The notes: generated by a model not told the origin, from the letters alone. Counted from the stretch's first letter, positions 18,119 through 29,556 are shown. The stretch is 64,000 nucleotides of DNA from Candidatus Bathyarchaeia archaeon (GCA_038852285.1 JAWCKG010000007.1:1-64000); one strand, 5' to 3'. Numbers and translations: made by a program.

Positions 18119-19306
18119 AAAATGTTTGAAGCATCCTCTGCTTTAAGCTTTAAGGTCGGTTTTAGGGTTTTTCCGCCGCGTGGTCTTCGATTTCGCTCAG
18201 GCGTAGGCTCCTTTTTCAGGCCTGACACCTTGGGCGATTGGGGGCAGCGGGCTGAACGCCTCGGCCGAAGCCTTGGCGCGTACACCCCTGCTCCATCAAC
18301 CTCATCTTCTATGAGAGCCCTCGTCCAACTCTCCGGGCCCGTCGCCGGGTCCGGCCAGCTAAGGTTGAGCTGTTACGAGTTGGATTGGCCGCCTATTTTC
18401 GGGAGAGGCTTCGGGCTTAGATGCTTTCAGCCCTTATCCTCAGCAGCGTGGCTGCCCGGCGGTGCCCTGTCGGACAACCGGTAAACTAGAGGCTGCGATG
18501 CCCCGTTCCTCTCGTACTGGGGGCACCTTCCCCTCAGGCGACCAGCACTCCCAGCAGGTAGAATCCGTCCTGTCTCGCGACGGACTAAACCCATCTCGGA
18601 TTCCCCTTTGATCGGCGAACAGCCGCACCCTTGGGCCCTGCTGCGAGCCCAGGATGGGAACGGACGACGACGGAGTACCAAACCACCCCGTCGATGGGGA
18701 CTCTCGGGGGAGACGAGCCAATTACTCCCGGGGTAATTTTTCTGTCACATCCAGCCCCCAACAATGGGGCATGAAGGATCGCTAGACCCGGCTTTCGCCT
18801 CTGGATCCGTTGCTGTTCGGGATCCAGTCAGCCCGCCTTTTGGTCTTGCCCTCTACTCCGGGTTTCTGTCCCGGATGAGTCGAGCTTTGGGCCCCCTTGA
18901 TATCTTTTCAAGGGGGTGCCGCCCCAGCCAAACTGCCCACCTGCCGGTGTCCCGGAGATTTATCTCCAGTTAGGAGTATAGCCATGAATAGGTGGTGTTA
19001 CATCGGCGCCTCCATCGACCCCGGAGGATCGACTTCGAAGGCTCCCACCTACGCTCTGTATCCACGGCCATACCCCAGCGACAAGCTGCAGTAAAACTCC
19101 ACGGGGACTTCTCGCCCCGCTGGGAGATCCTGGACTGTTCGTCCAAGTTATGTGGGTTCACCGGGCTGTAGGCGGGGACAGCGGGGACGTCGTTAATCCA
19201 TTCATGCACGTCGTAACTTACACGACAAGGCATTTGGCTACCTTAAGCAACCCCTTCGTAAGGGTTGGACCATATCTTCAGCCTTCGAGTTCATCTTCAA
19301 CTCCCT

Positions 19307-19849
19307 CTACGGCGCTCGGCGTATGGTCTCTGAGGCGTCCACCCGCCTTTCTATTTCCGACAGTACTTCTTCAATTCCATGTTTTCTCTCCCCAGCCGCC
19401 TCGTATATCCGCGTGATCAAGTTCTTCAAGCCTTCAGCGGTTTTATGCTCGCCTCTTTCCAACGCTTCAACTGTTTCCGCGAACGTTTGGAATTCCTTCC
19501 ATTTAACGATGGGTTTATGTCTTTTGAAGAAAGGCACTATTTTGCCCGCGAGGTTTCTCCGCGCGTCTACGACGTATTGGAGAACGGTTGTTTCCTGACC
19601 TGGTTTGGGAATTACGCGTCCACATTTGAACACCTTTTTAAGGACCTCGAGGATTTGGCGGTGCTCTCTGCTTTGGGTTACATGGAACACCGGGTCGATC
19701 ACCCATCCGAACCTTGTATCGCTCTGCTTTTTAACGGAAATGGAGAAGCATCCTTCGCCGTCCACTAGGCCGACGATGTAGTAGTAGAGGTGCTTCCTTC
19801 GCCTCGGCAGCCTCTCCGGGTCTATCACGTCTTTGAACTCGTTAAGCAT
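19307..19849 (-). CDS. LAGLIDADG homing endonuclease in the 23S intron
   Basis: 180 residues with a single LAGLIDADG motif, YIVGLVDGEGCFSISVKK, at about residues 24-41, as in homodimeric enzymes of the I-CreI kind. The rest (FGWVIDPVFHVTQSREHRQILEVLKKVF, then GRVIPK) follows the usual alpha-beta-beta-alpha layout and DNA-contacting strands. It cuts intronless 23S genes and so spreads the intron. Start ATG 19849 has GGAGG ten bases upstream, and a TATA box lies within the intron, so expression need not depend on rRNA transcription. The frame is intact, implying recent selection or recent arrival. Confidence 0.9.
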   Translation of the reverse strand: MLNEFKDVIDPERLPRRRKHLYYYIVGLVDGEGCFSISVKKQSDTRFGWVIDPVFHVTQSREHRQILEVLKKVFKCGRVIPKPGQETTVLQYVVDARRNLAGKIVPFFKRHKPIVKWKEFQTFAETVEALERGEHKTAEGLKNLITRIYEAAGERKHGIEEVLSEIERRVDASETIRRAP

Positions 19850-19883
19850 CGTTAGGCCTCCGCATCGTTTTGAAGGCTGAATA

Positions 19884-19893
19884 ACTATATAAG
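19884..19893 (-). promoter_or_regulatory. TATA box inside the 23S intron, upstream of the homing endonuclease
   Basis: Minus-strand CTTATATAGT lies about 39 bases before the endonuclease ATG. A start site about 25 bases downstream would give a short leader containing the GGAGG ribosome-binding site. Confidence 0.5.
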
Positions 19894-21554
19894 GTAAGGC
19901 TCCGATGGGCGGGTGGTTCCCTGCGGGTCAGGGTCATGATCCGACCGCTTTTCCCTCCTCGGGGGGTCGGTGGTCTCCTTTCCCCGCATATAGCCGAGTT
20001 TTACGACTCCCTTTCCCTTGCTTCGCTTGAGAGTCAGAGTTACTCCCGGCGTTTAGCGGCCCTTCGCCCGGTTGAACCCGGGTTTAAGGTACCGCCACTG
20101 GCCAGGACTCAAAGGCCGTACAAACCCTTTCGGGCTAGCGGCCTCCTATGTTTTTATTAAACAGTCGCGCCCCCCTTGTCACTGCGACCTGGGGCCCCGG
20201 CGTAAGCTAGGGCCTCAGGCACCCCTTATCCCGAAGTTACGGGGCCAGTTTGCCGAGTTCCCTCGCCTACGTTCCACCCGACACGTCTTAGGCTTCTCAC
20301 CTAGGGACACCTGTGTCGGTTCTGGGTACGGGCGCAGAGGATCCTTTCCACAGCCCTTTTCACGGGCTCCAGGAGTCGACTGAACCACCCTATATACGGG
20401 CGGCTATTCCCGTCTTCACCCGGTTCTCACCGTTACGGTACTTCCCGGGCTTCAACGGTTAAATGGGGCGACGGCCCCACTCAGCCTATCCCGAAGCGTT
20501 AGGCCGTGGACCTGCGTTGCCGCACGTACCTCTGCGGTACCGGAATATTAACCGGTTTCCCTTTCGGCGGCTGCGGTTAAGCGCCGCCTTAGGACCGACT
20601 TACCCCCGGCCGACGACGCGTTGCCGGGGAACCCTTGCCCTTCCGACGGAGGAGATTCTCACTCCTCTTCGCTGTTACTACCGCCGGGATCTGCACTTGT
20701 GACCGGTCCACTGGACCTCACGGCCCAGCTTCCACCCAGCCACAACGCCCGCCTACCGACACGGCCAAGGCCGTGTCCTAGGGTATCGGCACCCGGTTTA
20801 GCCCCGTCCATTTTCGGCGCCCCCAACCTCGGCTGGTCAGCTGTTACGCACTGCTTAGAGGATGGCTGCTTCTAAGCCTACCTCCCAGCTGTCTATGGTT
20901 GGGGACAACCTTCAATTTCTGCACTTAACCGGGATTTAGGGGCCTTAACCCCAGTTTGGGTTGTTCCCCTCGCGACCTAGGAGCTTACCCCCCAGGCCCG
21001 TCTCCAGCCTTCTACGGCGCCGGCGGATTCGGAGTTCGAATGGAAAGTGGAGCCTTTCGACTCCTTGCTTTCCAATCGGTGCTCTACCCCGTCGGCCGCC
21101 TCCAGCTGGGCTATCCTGCGAGATATTTCGGCGGGAACTAGCTATCACCGAGCTAGATTGGTCTTTTGCCCCTAGCCCAGGGTCAACGGAGCGAACTGCA
21201 CGTCAACACCCGTTCGGGCCTCCACCGGGCTTTCGCCCGGCTTCACCCTGCCTCGGGCTAGATCGCTCGGTTTCTAGCTTCACCCCCGTGATTCCGGACC
21301 CTTTCAGATCCCGTCCCTCGCGTTTCATCACGCTCAACGCTGCGGACAGTCGGTTTCCCTGCGGCTTCGGGCTTGCAGGCCCTTAACCTCACCACGGAGG
21401 TGAACTCCCCGGCCCGTGGTACAAAACGGAGCGTACGATCCTGGTCCCCCCTCCTCGTAGCGCCGTGTCGCCACGGCCTCCTTTGGAGGGGATCTACCCT
21501 TCTAGACCGTACACGTCTGTAACCGCCTGATTTCAGGCACTTTTCACCCCCCTT

Positions 21555-21587
<33 letters not shown>

Positions 21588-22246
21588 AGTGCGCTATCGG
21601 TCTTGGGACGTATTTAGCCTTGGAAGTTGCTTTCTCCCAGTTTCCTACGCCTGAACCAAGGCGTAGTACTCAGGGATCCCAGCCCAAACCTCTCCCCCTT
21701 ACGTTTACGGGGCTATCACCCTCTGTGGCGGGCCGTTCCAGGCCACTTCGACTTCAGGTTTGAGGCGCGGCTGGACCCTTCTACACCACATCCACGCGTA
21801 GTCGCCTACGCGTGTTCGGTTTAGGCTGCTCCCATTTCGCTCGCCGCTACTCAGGGAATCCCTATTGGTTTCTCTTCCTCCTCCTACTTGGATGCTTCCG
21901 TTCGGAGGGTTACCTCTCCCAGAGGGAGTGCCGCGGTTTAAACGCGGCGGGAGGTCCCATTCGGGCATCCCCGGATCGACGCTTGCATGCAGCTACCCGG
22001 GGCTTATCGCAGCTTGCCACGCCCTTCCTCGGCGCCCAAGCCTAGCCATCCGTCAGGCGGCGTATCATGTCGGGCCTACTCGGGAACCCACGCCTGATTG
22101 GCGTCGAAGACCTATACGCGGCGGTCATTGTAAACCCAGTTTCCCGGCGTTTACTGCGCCCTTCACCTTAAACCAGATGGTTTAAGGTTGCATGAGGATT
22201 GAAGCTGGCTCGCGGTAACCTTTCGTCCTCCGACCTCTTTTTTCTA

Positions 22247-23743
<1,497 letters not shown>

Positions 23744-23980
23744 TTGGGAACGTTTGGGTTTCCGGCCTTTTTTTGAGGTCGGAGATTGGCGGGTTACCGC
23801 AAGCCTATCTTAGGCCTGATCGAGTTATGTGACCTTTTTCAGGCCTTCATAATTTGCCCGCGGTTGGAGGTCAACTTTTCATTCCTAGGGTTTTACAGTC
23901 CTATGGGTCGAGTTGACGCCGCCGCCGGGAACCGCGGGCGTCTTCAACGAGCTTCCAGCTCACTATACGGTTCTGTGCGA

Positions 23981-23994
23981 TTTCTATATAAACG
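23981..23994 (-). promoter_or_regulatory. TATA box of the rRNA operon
   Basis: Minus-strand GTTTATATAGAAA with an A/C-rich upstream element. A start about 25 bases downstream (near 23955) gives a 16S leader of about 210 bases. It is the best archaeal promoter match in the 0.55-kb gap between 16S and TBP. Confidence 0.6.
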
Positions 23995-24310
23995 TTACTC
24001 AATGCTTGCGGCTGGTTTTTCAGCGTTAAGTGCGTGGTAACATTTTGATGGCAAATGGTGGCGAGGCTCCTTTGGCTTTGCGCCCGCCTTTGACGGCATA
24101 GGATGTTTATGGAAGGTTGGGTGCTTTCATCTTTGTTTATCTTTTTTCATTTAATTTTATTGTAAATGTTGAGGTTTGAGCTTGGTATAGAATGGTCGGC
24201 ATGTTGGATTAATTTTCTAAAGATTAAGCTTATTAACGTTGTGGACGTAAGTTGTTGCGCTCACAATTTTGAGGCTGAATATTGGTTGTCGTCACCAGTG
24301 TGGTTAGGGG

Positions 24311-24895
24311 TTGGATGAAGGCTTGTTTAAGCTTGATAAGGAATTGGTTCAGGTTGAAAACGTGGTCGCTTCCGCTTCTCTCGACCATAATCTCGACTTA
24401 GAGGTTGTTTCCAGGGTTCTGCCCAGTGGGAAATACAATCCTGACGAGTTTCCAGGGGTCATATACCAGCTGAAAAACCCTAAGGCCGCTGGGCTGATCT
24501 TCAGCTCGGGAAAGATCGTGTGCGCTGGGGCGAAAAGCGAAAGGCAGGCTAAGAGGGCGTTGAACAAGATCGTGGACGAGCTGAGAATGAACGGAGTGGT
24601 GATCGTCGGTAAGCCCGCCATAAAGGTTCAGAACGTCGTCGCCTCGGTGGAGATAGGAGGCACCATAGACCTGGAGGGCGCCGCATGCCTCCTAGAGCGA
24701 ACCCTATACGACCCAGAGCAGTTTCCAGGACTCATCTTAAGGATGAACGAACCCCCCATAACGTTCCTACTCTTCTCCAAGGGAAAGATCGTGTGCGCTG
24801 GGGCGAAAAGCGAAAAAGACCTGTATAGAGGCCTGGAGGAACTTGAAAAAATCCTGGTCGAACACGAGTTAATCGCATTCGATGAAACAAGGTGA
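24311..24895 (+). CDS. tbp: TATA-box-binding protein
   Basis: 194 residues made of two direct TBP repeats (about 12-100 and 103-190), each with VENVVASA/VQNVVASV, a DPEQFPG-like turn and SGKIVCAGAKSE / KGKIVCAGAKSE. TBP binds promoter TATA boxes and recruits TFB and RNA polymerase. The second repeat has KGKIVCAGAKSEKD, the standard form. The reading frame opens at TTG 24311 directly after an in-frame stop, so this weak start is the only upstream choice; GGGG precedes it. A short acidic tail follows the fold. The gene is divergent from the rRNA operon. Confidence 0.95.
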   Translation: MDEGLFKLDKELVQVENVVASASLDHNLDLEVVSRVLPSGKYNPDEFPGVIYQLKNPKAAGLIFSSGKIVCAGAKSERQAKRALNKIVDELRMNGVVIVGKPAIKVQNVVASVEIGGTIDLEGAACLLERTLYDPEQFPGLILRMNEPPITFLLFSKGKIVCAGAKSEKDLYRGLEELEKILVEHELIAFDETR

Positions 24896-24910
24896 ACCAC
24901 CTCTACTAGG

Positions 24911-25720
24911 CTAGAGAATAGATCTCGATCTTGTTAAGACTTCGAAGACGAGCCAAGTGAACAGGTCCCCGAGAAGAGCGGTGACCACCAAGGCGGCTAG
25001 CATGTAAACCATCAGCGGAATTGTCGGAGAAACCCATACGTCAACCCTTCGGTCAATTAGATGTGACCTTAAACCATCCAACAGATCCTCTTTCTCCGCG
25101 AAGGCGCTGGATTGGAATTTAAATCGCCTCCGACCCGAATTATCGACGGCCTCCATTGGAAACAGGTGAGGGGAATCTTCTAGAGATTTAAAAGAAGCTT
25201 TGTACCCGGTTAGGAAGGCCAAGACCCTTCTACAGATACCCTCCCCCTCTAATCCCTGGAAAAGGCTCTTCCCAGCTGACCAGTATAAGGTGTTGAGAGA
25301 AACGTTGCGCGCTATGACGACGATGGATAGGAGATACGAGTTGTAGAGAACGGTTAAAGGGAAAAGTGGGTGAAGGTATCCGAGGACGCTGTAGAATGGT
25401 TTAAACCGCAAGGGTAGGGCTGCGCTTAAGCATATTAGGGCCTTCGCGTCGGCTCCACCGAACACGCCTCCGTAGAAGGCTGCGAACGCGATGATGAATG
25501 TAGCCACCACAGAGAAGATCGCGGGCTTCATTGGGAGGTTGAAAAAGATTACCCTGATTGAGGTTAATGCTGAAGCGATGGGAAGGAGTGTCATCCAAAT
25601 CATGTTTGGAACCTCTCTTGTTTTAAGGTCGTAGAAAGAGGCTAGGGAGAAAGCGACGACGACGGCTGTTAACGCCAGGTTTTCCAATGTTGGATCGGTG
25701 AGTTGGATATGGACCATTCG
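24911..25720 (-). CDS. A24-family prepilin/preflagellin peptidase
   Basis: Up to 279 residues from 25750; ATG at M11 (about 25720) gives a more natural N terminus and is preferred. The aspartates of the family are in YDLKTREVPN (after the first membrane helix) and GGADAKAL, the GxGD-type site here as G-A-D. Six to seven hydrophobic segments and a soluble region of about 80 residues before the last helix are visible, like archaeal FlaK/PibD relatives with an extra domain. The enzyme removes class III signal peptides from archaellins and pilins at the membrane. No pilin or archaellum gene is adjacent. Confidence 0.8.
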   Translation of the reverse strand, partial: RMVHIQLTDPTLENLALTAVVVAFSLASFYDLKTREVPNMIWMTLLPIASALTSIRVIFFNLPMKPAIFSVVATFIIAFAAFYGGVFGGADAKALICLSAALPLRFKPFYSVLGYLHPLFPLTVLYNSYLLSIVVIARNVSLNTLYWSAGKSLFQGLEGEGICRRVLAFLTGYKASFKSLEDSPHLFPMEAVDNSGRRRFKFQSSAFAEKEDLLDGLRSHLIDRRVDVWVSPTIPLMVYMLAALVVTALLGDLFTWLVFEVLTRSRSIL

Positions 25721-25809
25721 CATGTCCTCTAGGAGCGCTTTAGCCGTCAAATACGCTATTTCGTGAGGAAGATTTATAATCGTTTTAGCGCATAATTGAC
25801 TGTAGGGGT

Positions 25810-26052
25810 GTGCGGATTTTGCCGACGGCGTTTGTTTTAATCAACGCTGAGATTGGATCGGAGCATGAGCTACTGCAGGACCTTAAGAAGATTCCCAACG
25901 TGAAGGAGGCGCACGCCGTCTACGGGGTTTACGACATCGTGGCTAAGGTGGAGGCGGAGACCATGGAAAAGTTGAAGGAGCTTGTCACATGGAAGATTAG
26001 AAGGCTGGACAAGGTTAGGTCAACCCTCACCATGATCGTCATGGAACAGTAA
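25810..26052 (+). CDS. Stand-alone Lrp/AsnC ligand-binding (RAM) domain
   Basis: 80 residues corresponding only to the C-terminal alpha-beta sandwich of Lrp/AsnC regulators: TAFVLINAEIGSEHELLQDL, then AHAVYGVYDIVAKVEAETME and STLTMIVME. There is no helix-turn-helix. Such single-domain proteins bind amino acids and can form mixed oligomers with full-length Lrp. Start is GTG 25810. It lies between the prepilin peptidase (divergent) and tiaS (same strand, 40 bases), so co-expression with tiaS is possible. A second such protein is at 35751-36020. Confidence 0.85.
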   Translation: MRILPTAFVLINAEIGSEHELLQDLKKIPNVKEAHAVYGVYDIVAKVEAETMEKLKELVTWKIRRLDKVRSTLTMIVMEQ

Positions 26053-26091
26053 GCCCACTTACCACATAAGCCTCAAGGGCTCAGGAACCCT

Positions 26092-27417
26092 ATGCTCAAC
26101 ACCATCCATGTAGGCGTCGATGACACCGACTCCCCGAGGGGTGGATGCACCACCTACGTGGCGGCGCTGCTGGTCACGGAGCTGGAGAACCTTGAATGCG
26201 AATTCATCGACTACCCGAATTTGATTAGGTTAAACCCCAATGTTCCATGGAAAACCCGTGGAAACGGCGCCGTAAGCCTAAGGTTTAAATGCCCATCAAA
26301 CCGAGTTGAAGAAGCCGTCCAACGTATACTCCGGGTTGTAGAAGAAAACTCCGATTTAGGATACGCGAACACCGACCCTGCAGTCTCCATCCTCGTAGGA
26401 GAAGTCCCGCAGGAAGTAACCAGCTTTTCGTTTAAGGCGATCAGAAACGTGGTGAGCGTGGATGAAGCCCTCCAAGTAGCTTCCACTACGGGCGTTAAAA
26501 CATATCCCTTGAAGGGGAGGCGGGGAATCGTCGGTTCCCTAGCGGCCTTGGGAGAAGTGTTGAAAAACGACCACACGTTCGAGCTCATAGCCTACCGGTC
26601 TAGACAGAATATTGGAACGCCCCGGAAAGTGGACTATGAATCGGTTGTTGAAATGGATGGGAAAACGAGGCCCTTTACCTACAACAACTATGATCCCGAG
26701 AAGAGGAGGATTCTCATCACCCCTCACGGCGCGGACCCCATCTTGTATGGGATCAGGGGTGAGACTCCTCAAATCGTCTTAGAGGCCTCTCGGATGCTGG
26801 CTGTGAAGGAGCCTGTTGAACGATGGGTGATCTTCAGAACCAACCATGGAACAGACATGCATTACTCCGGGCTTCAAACAGTAAAGGACTTAGAACCACA
26901 CCATCCTGTTACACTTGAGGGAGTGGTGGCCGAAACCCCTAAAACAATCCAGGGTGGACATGTTTTCTTCACGCTCGCCGACGAAACCGGGACGGTAGAA
27001 TGCGCCGCCTACGAGCCTACAGGCTCCTTTAAAGACGCGGTGAAGCAACTAAACGTCGGCGACAGTGTTAAGGTTTACGGAGGAGTTAAGCCGCCTGGAA
27101 ACAAGCATCCCCTCACCGTTAACCTTGAAAAGCTGGAAGTGAAAAAAATTTATTCTCAACTCTTATGTTTGAACCCAAAATGCCCCATGTGCGGTAGGAG
27201 GATGGAGTCCGCCGGGAAGGGTCAGGGATATCGATGCAAAAAATGTAAGACGAAACAACCTTCTAAAATATGGGAGGAAAGGCCTAGAGCGTTGAAGCCA
27301 GGCCTCTACATTCCCCCACCCCGCGCCCAAAGACATCTTACAAAACCCATAACCCGATACGGATTGGAGAAAAATGGTTGTTCAATCGAGTTAACTGTGA
27401 AATGGCATTACCCGTAA
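26092..27417 (+). CDS. tiaS: tRNA(Ile2) 2-agmatinylcytidine synthetase
   Basis: 441 residues. TiaS attaches agmatine to C34 of tRNA-Ile(CAU) so that it reads AUA, in place of bacterial TilS. The N-terminal THUMP-like/kinase-like part has HVGVDDTDSPRGGCTTYVA and the WKTRGNGAV motif. An OB fold follows (VTLEGVVAETP to KVYGGVKPP), and a C-terminal zinc ribbon has CPMCGRRM and YRCKKCKTK. All domains of the family are present and in order. The frame ends 52 bases before the initiator tRNA. Confidence 0.95.
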   Translation: MLNTIHVGVDDTDSPRGGCTTYVAALLVTELENLECEFIDYPNLIRLNPNVPWKTRGNGAVSLRFKCPSNRVEEAVQRILRVVEENSDLGYANTDPAVSILVGEVPQEVTSFSFKAIRNVVSVDEALQVASTTGVKTYPLKGRRGIVGSLAALGEVLKNDHTFELIAYRSRQNIGTPRKVDYESVVEMDGKTRPFTYNNYDPEKRRILITPHGADPILYGIRGETPQIVLEASRMLAVKEPVERWVIFRTNHGTDMHYSGLQTVKDLEPHHPVTLEGVVAETPKTIQGGHVFFTLADETGTVECAAYEPTGSFKDAVKQLNVGDSVKVYGGVKPPGNKHPLTVNLEKLEVKKIYSQLLCLNPKCPMCGRRMESAGKGQGYRCKKCKTKQPSKIWEERPRALKPGLYIPPPRAQRHLTKPITRYGLEKNGCSIELTVKWHYP

Positions 27418-27468
27418 AAACGGTGGAAGCATTATGCTTTTAAGAGAGAACTTTCTTATCGAGAGCTT

Positions 27469-27642
27469 AGCGGGGAAGGACGCCGTAGCGTGGGCTCCAT
27501 GTCCCTATAAGGGTGGGGTAGCCAGGTTTAAAGGATGTGGCATCCGAATAGCCCGCAGGGCTCATAAGGCCCAACCATAGGAAACCCTGAGATAGGCTGT
27601 ATTAGCCCTCAAACGGACGTTCGAATCGTCCCCCCGCTACCA
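27469..27642 (+). tRNA. Initiator tRNA-Met(CAU) with about four insertions
   Basis: Acceptor AGCGGGG (27469-27475) pairs with CCCCGCT (27632-27638), followed by A and encoded CCA. The T arm is GGACG-TTCGAAT-CGTCC (27615-27631). The anticodon stem CAGGG (27556-27560)/CCCTG (27585-27589) holds CTCATAA, anticodon CAU. AGCGGGG, A1-T72 and the three G-C anticodon-stem pairs mark the initiator. 174 bases is about 97 too long. The excess divides into a segment after the acceptor (about 27476-27513), a D-loop segment with its own hairpin (about 27529-27549), a canonical anticodon-loop intron (about 27567-27583) and a variable-loop segment (about 27591-27611). Confidence 0.85.
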
Positions 27643-27942
27643 TCTTATTTTTTATATCTTGAGTAGGTTTTATATAGCCTATGTAGCATACGGCTGGGGC
27701 GTGAGAGATTTATACGCAGAATCCGGAGTCTTTTCTTGCTAATCCTATCATGTTTTGCCTATCGCGGTTGGAGGTAGGAGACCCATACGCGTCCAAGACA
27801 TGTTCTAGGCCTATATCAGTCCCCTGAGTCCGTAGAATTATTAGAAAAAGATCCTTCACCACAATCAGGTCCTTCTTCATCCTGTACGCTAAGGATGGGT
27901 GCATGATAAATGTGAATCCGGTTAGAGCGCGCACAGGATGAT

Positions 27943-28443
27943 TTAGATGGATAACACACCTGTTTTCCCGAGTAAGTGTAGTGCGAGCAAAATGTAGAAG
28001 AGAGCGGTTAGAAGTATGTGGAACCTCCTCCAATAATTTGAGAGGATTCCTTTTTTCACGTATCTTCCTGTTATGCCTCCGATGACTATGACCCCCATTA
28101 TAATAAACGCTAGGAAACTAAGTAGCATTCCCGGCCTCATGTGGAAAATTTTGTTAAAGATGTGCGCTCCTACGAGGATAAAAGATAATATGCCTGGGAG
28201 ACAATGGATTGTAAGCCAAAGTTTGATGTTTTGCGGGAATCCTCTTTTCAAGCCAGAGTAGGCTGCTGAAACTCCGAGTAGAATAAAACCAATCCAACCA
28301 AGCCAGTGAGCCGTATCTCGAGGAAACAGCCTCCATCCACCTCGTTGTCTCCGCTCTTGGACAGCTTCTACATGAAACGTGAGAAAAGAAAAAACCAGAA
28401 TGAAAATCAGTACGACGGTAAACGTGTTCAAAGCGGATTTCAT
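27943..28443 (-). CDS. Cytochrome b561-like four-helix membrane protein
   Basis: 166 residues with an N-terminal hydrophobic segment and four transmembrane helices. Histidines lie near helix ends, as HWLGW, IHCLPG, GAHIFNKIFH, FHILL and LHLLG, in the pattern of b-type haem ligation in the b561/DUF4405 or ferric-reductase-like families. Such proteins carry electrons across the cytoplasmic membrane. No partner reductase or ferredoxin is adjacent. The family is judged from layout only; I cannot name the subfamily. ATG 28443. The 300 bases between its stop and the initiator tRNA hold nothing I can support. Confidence 0.6.
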   Translation of the reverse strand: MKSALNTFTVVLIFILVFSFLTFHVEAVQERRQRGGWRLFPRDTAHWLGWIGFILLGVSAAYSGLKRGFPQNIKLWLTIHCLPGILSFILVGAHIFNKIFHMRPGMLLSFLAFIIMGVIVIGGITGRYVKKGILSNYWRRFHILLTALFYILLALHLLGKTGVLSI

Positions 28444-28515
28444 TTGAAAAAAGGTGTTGGGTTAGAATTATATTAAGTTAATCATATCCTCTGATTCAAT
28501 GAACAGAAACGGTGG

Positions 28516-29556
28516 TTAGAAGATCAAGGAGGCTCTTCCTATCATTTCTCCTCGTTTGAGTTTTTCCAAGGCCTCGTTAATGTGGTCTAGTTGGTAGGTT
28601 TCTGTTATGATGGATTTTATTTTCCCTGAGGCCGCTATGGCGGCGGCTTCCATCAACTCCTGTTTAGTGCTTGACCTAGAGCCAAGAATCTCATATTCGT
28701 TGACGAGCATCAGAGTGGAGGAGATCCCCTGTAAGGGTTCATCTGAAGCGCCCAAGAGAATCATTTTCCCAAGCTTTCTCAAGGTTTTTAAGCCGTTAAG
28801 TATCACGGCGCTGGAGGCCGTTGTGTCGATGACGACGTCAACTCCCAAACCGCCTGTAAGCCTCTTCACCTCTTCAGCGAAGTTCGCTGAGGTTAAATTC
28901 AACGCATGGTCTGGATTGAAATTAGCGGCGTACTCCAGTTTTCTCTCTGAGCGGTCGGCGATAACAACTGTAGCGCCGGCTAACTTAGCGTATTGCAATG
29001 CTTGTAGCCCGAGGCCTCCAGCGCCCATGATCAGCACGGTTTCCCCAAGTTTGAGCTCTGCCCTTCTCTTCACGGCATGATAGGCGGTTTGCCCAGCGCA
29101 GGCCAATGTTCCGCCGTCTTGAAAGCTCAATGTCCCAGGCAATTTTACTAGGCTTCTCTCCGGGGCCTTAAAGTATTCGGCGTATCCTCCATCCCAGTTG
29201 AAGCCCAGCTGACCTCTGTATGCGTAGCATACTTCTTCGCTTCCGCTGAGACAGGAGCGGCATTTGCCGCAGGTGAAGTATCGGTAGGGGATCACTCGGT
29301 CACCTTTCCTCCACTCCTCCACGTCAGGGCCTGTTTCCTCCACTACGCCCGCGGCTTCGTGCCCCAGGATGAGGGGTAGCTTGCCAGGGTTTAAAACGCC
29401 CTCCGCCAAGTGGAGGTCTGTTCGACATATACCACACGCCTTTGTCTTCACTAACACTTCATCCGGTTTTACCTCAGGAACTTCCACATCCCCTATTTTA
29501 AGCGGCTTTCCAACGAAGCGAAGCAACGCGGCCTTCAACGGCTTTCCTACCTTCAA
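28516..29556 (-). CDS. Zinc-dependent alcohol dehydrogenase (MDR family)
   Basis: 346 residues. The catalytic-zinc region is TKACGICRTDLHLAEG with GHEAAGVVEE; the structural-zinc cysteines are CGKCRSCLSGSEEVC. The Rossmann glycine motif VLIMGAGGLGLQALQ (about residues 172-186) and a following acidic residue in VIADRSERK suggest NAD(H). It oxidises alcohols or reduces aldehydes; the substrate is not predictable. It is complete and starts at TTG 29556. It stands alone. An aldehyde-oxidising AOR in the same window could act on its product, but the genes are far apart. Confidence 0.9.
   Translation of the reverse strand: MKVGKPLKAALLRFVGKPLKIGDVEVPEVKPDEVLVKTKACGICRTDLHLAEGVLNPGKLPLILGHEAAGVVEETGPDVEEWRKGDRVIPYRYFTCGKCRSCLSGSEEVCYAYRGQLGFNWDGGYAEYFKAPERSLVKLPGTLSFQDGGTLACAGQTAYHAVKRRAELKLGETVLIMGAGGLGLQALQYAKLAGATVVIADRSERKLEYAANFNPDHALNLTSANFAEEVKRLTGGLGVDVVIDTTASSAVILNGLKTLRKLGKMILLGASDEPLQGISSTLMLVNEYEILGSRSSTKQELMEAAAIAASGKIKSIITETYQLDHINEALEKLKRGEMIGRASLIF

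Larger units (their letters stand above)
19248..20028 (-). mobile_element. Archaeal (BHB-type) intron in 23S rRNA domain IV
   Basis: Exon 1 ends in GAGTAACTCTGACTCTC (minus strand, near 20029) and exon 2 resumes with TTAAGGTAGCCAAATGCC (from about 19247). Joining them restores the conserved GACTCTCTTAAGGTAGCC of domain IV, near E. coli position 1930, a hotspot for homing introns. The insert is about 781 bases and encodes a LAGLIDADG protein. Boundaries are uncertain by one or two bases because of the repeated C. Removal would be by the tRNA splicing endonuclease and ligase. Confidence 0.88.

Noticed and set aside
22080-22246. Possible tRNA in the 16S-23S spacer
   Set aside because: No T-arm GTTCxAxxC, CCA end or acceptor pairing is found; the spacer appears to contain only processing stems.
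27710-28033. 107-codon minus-strand frame overlapping the b561-like gene
   Set aside because: It overlaps a better-supported membrane-protein gene in another frame and has no family signature.
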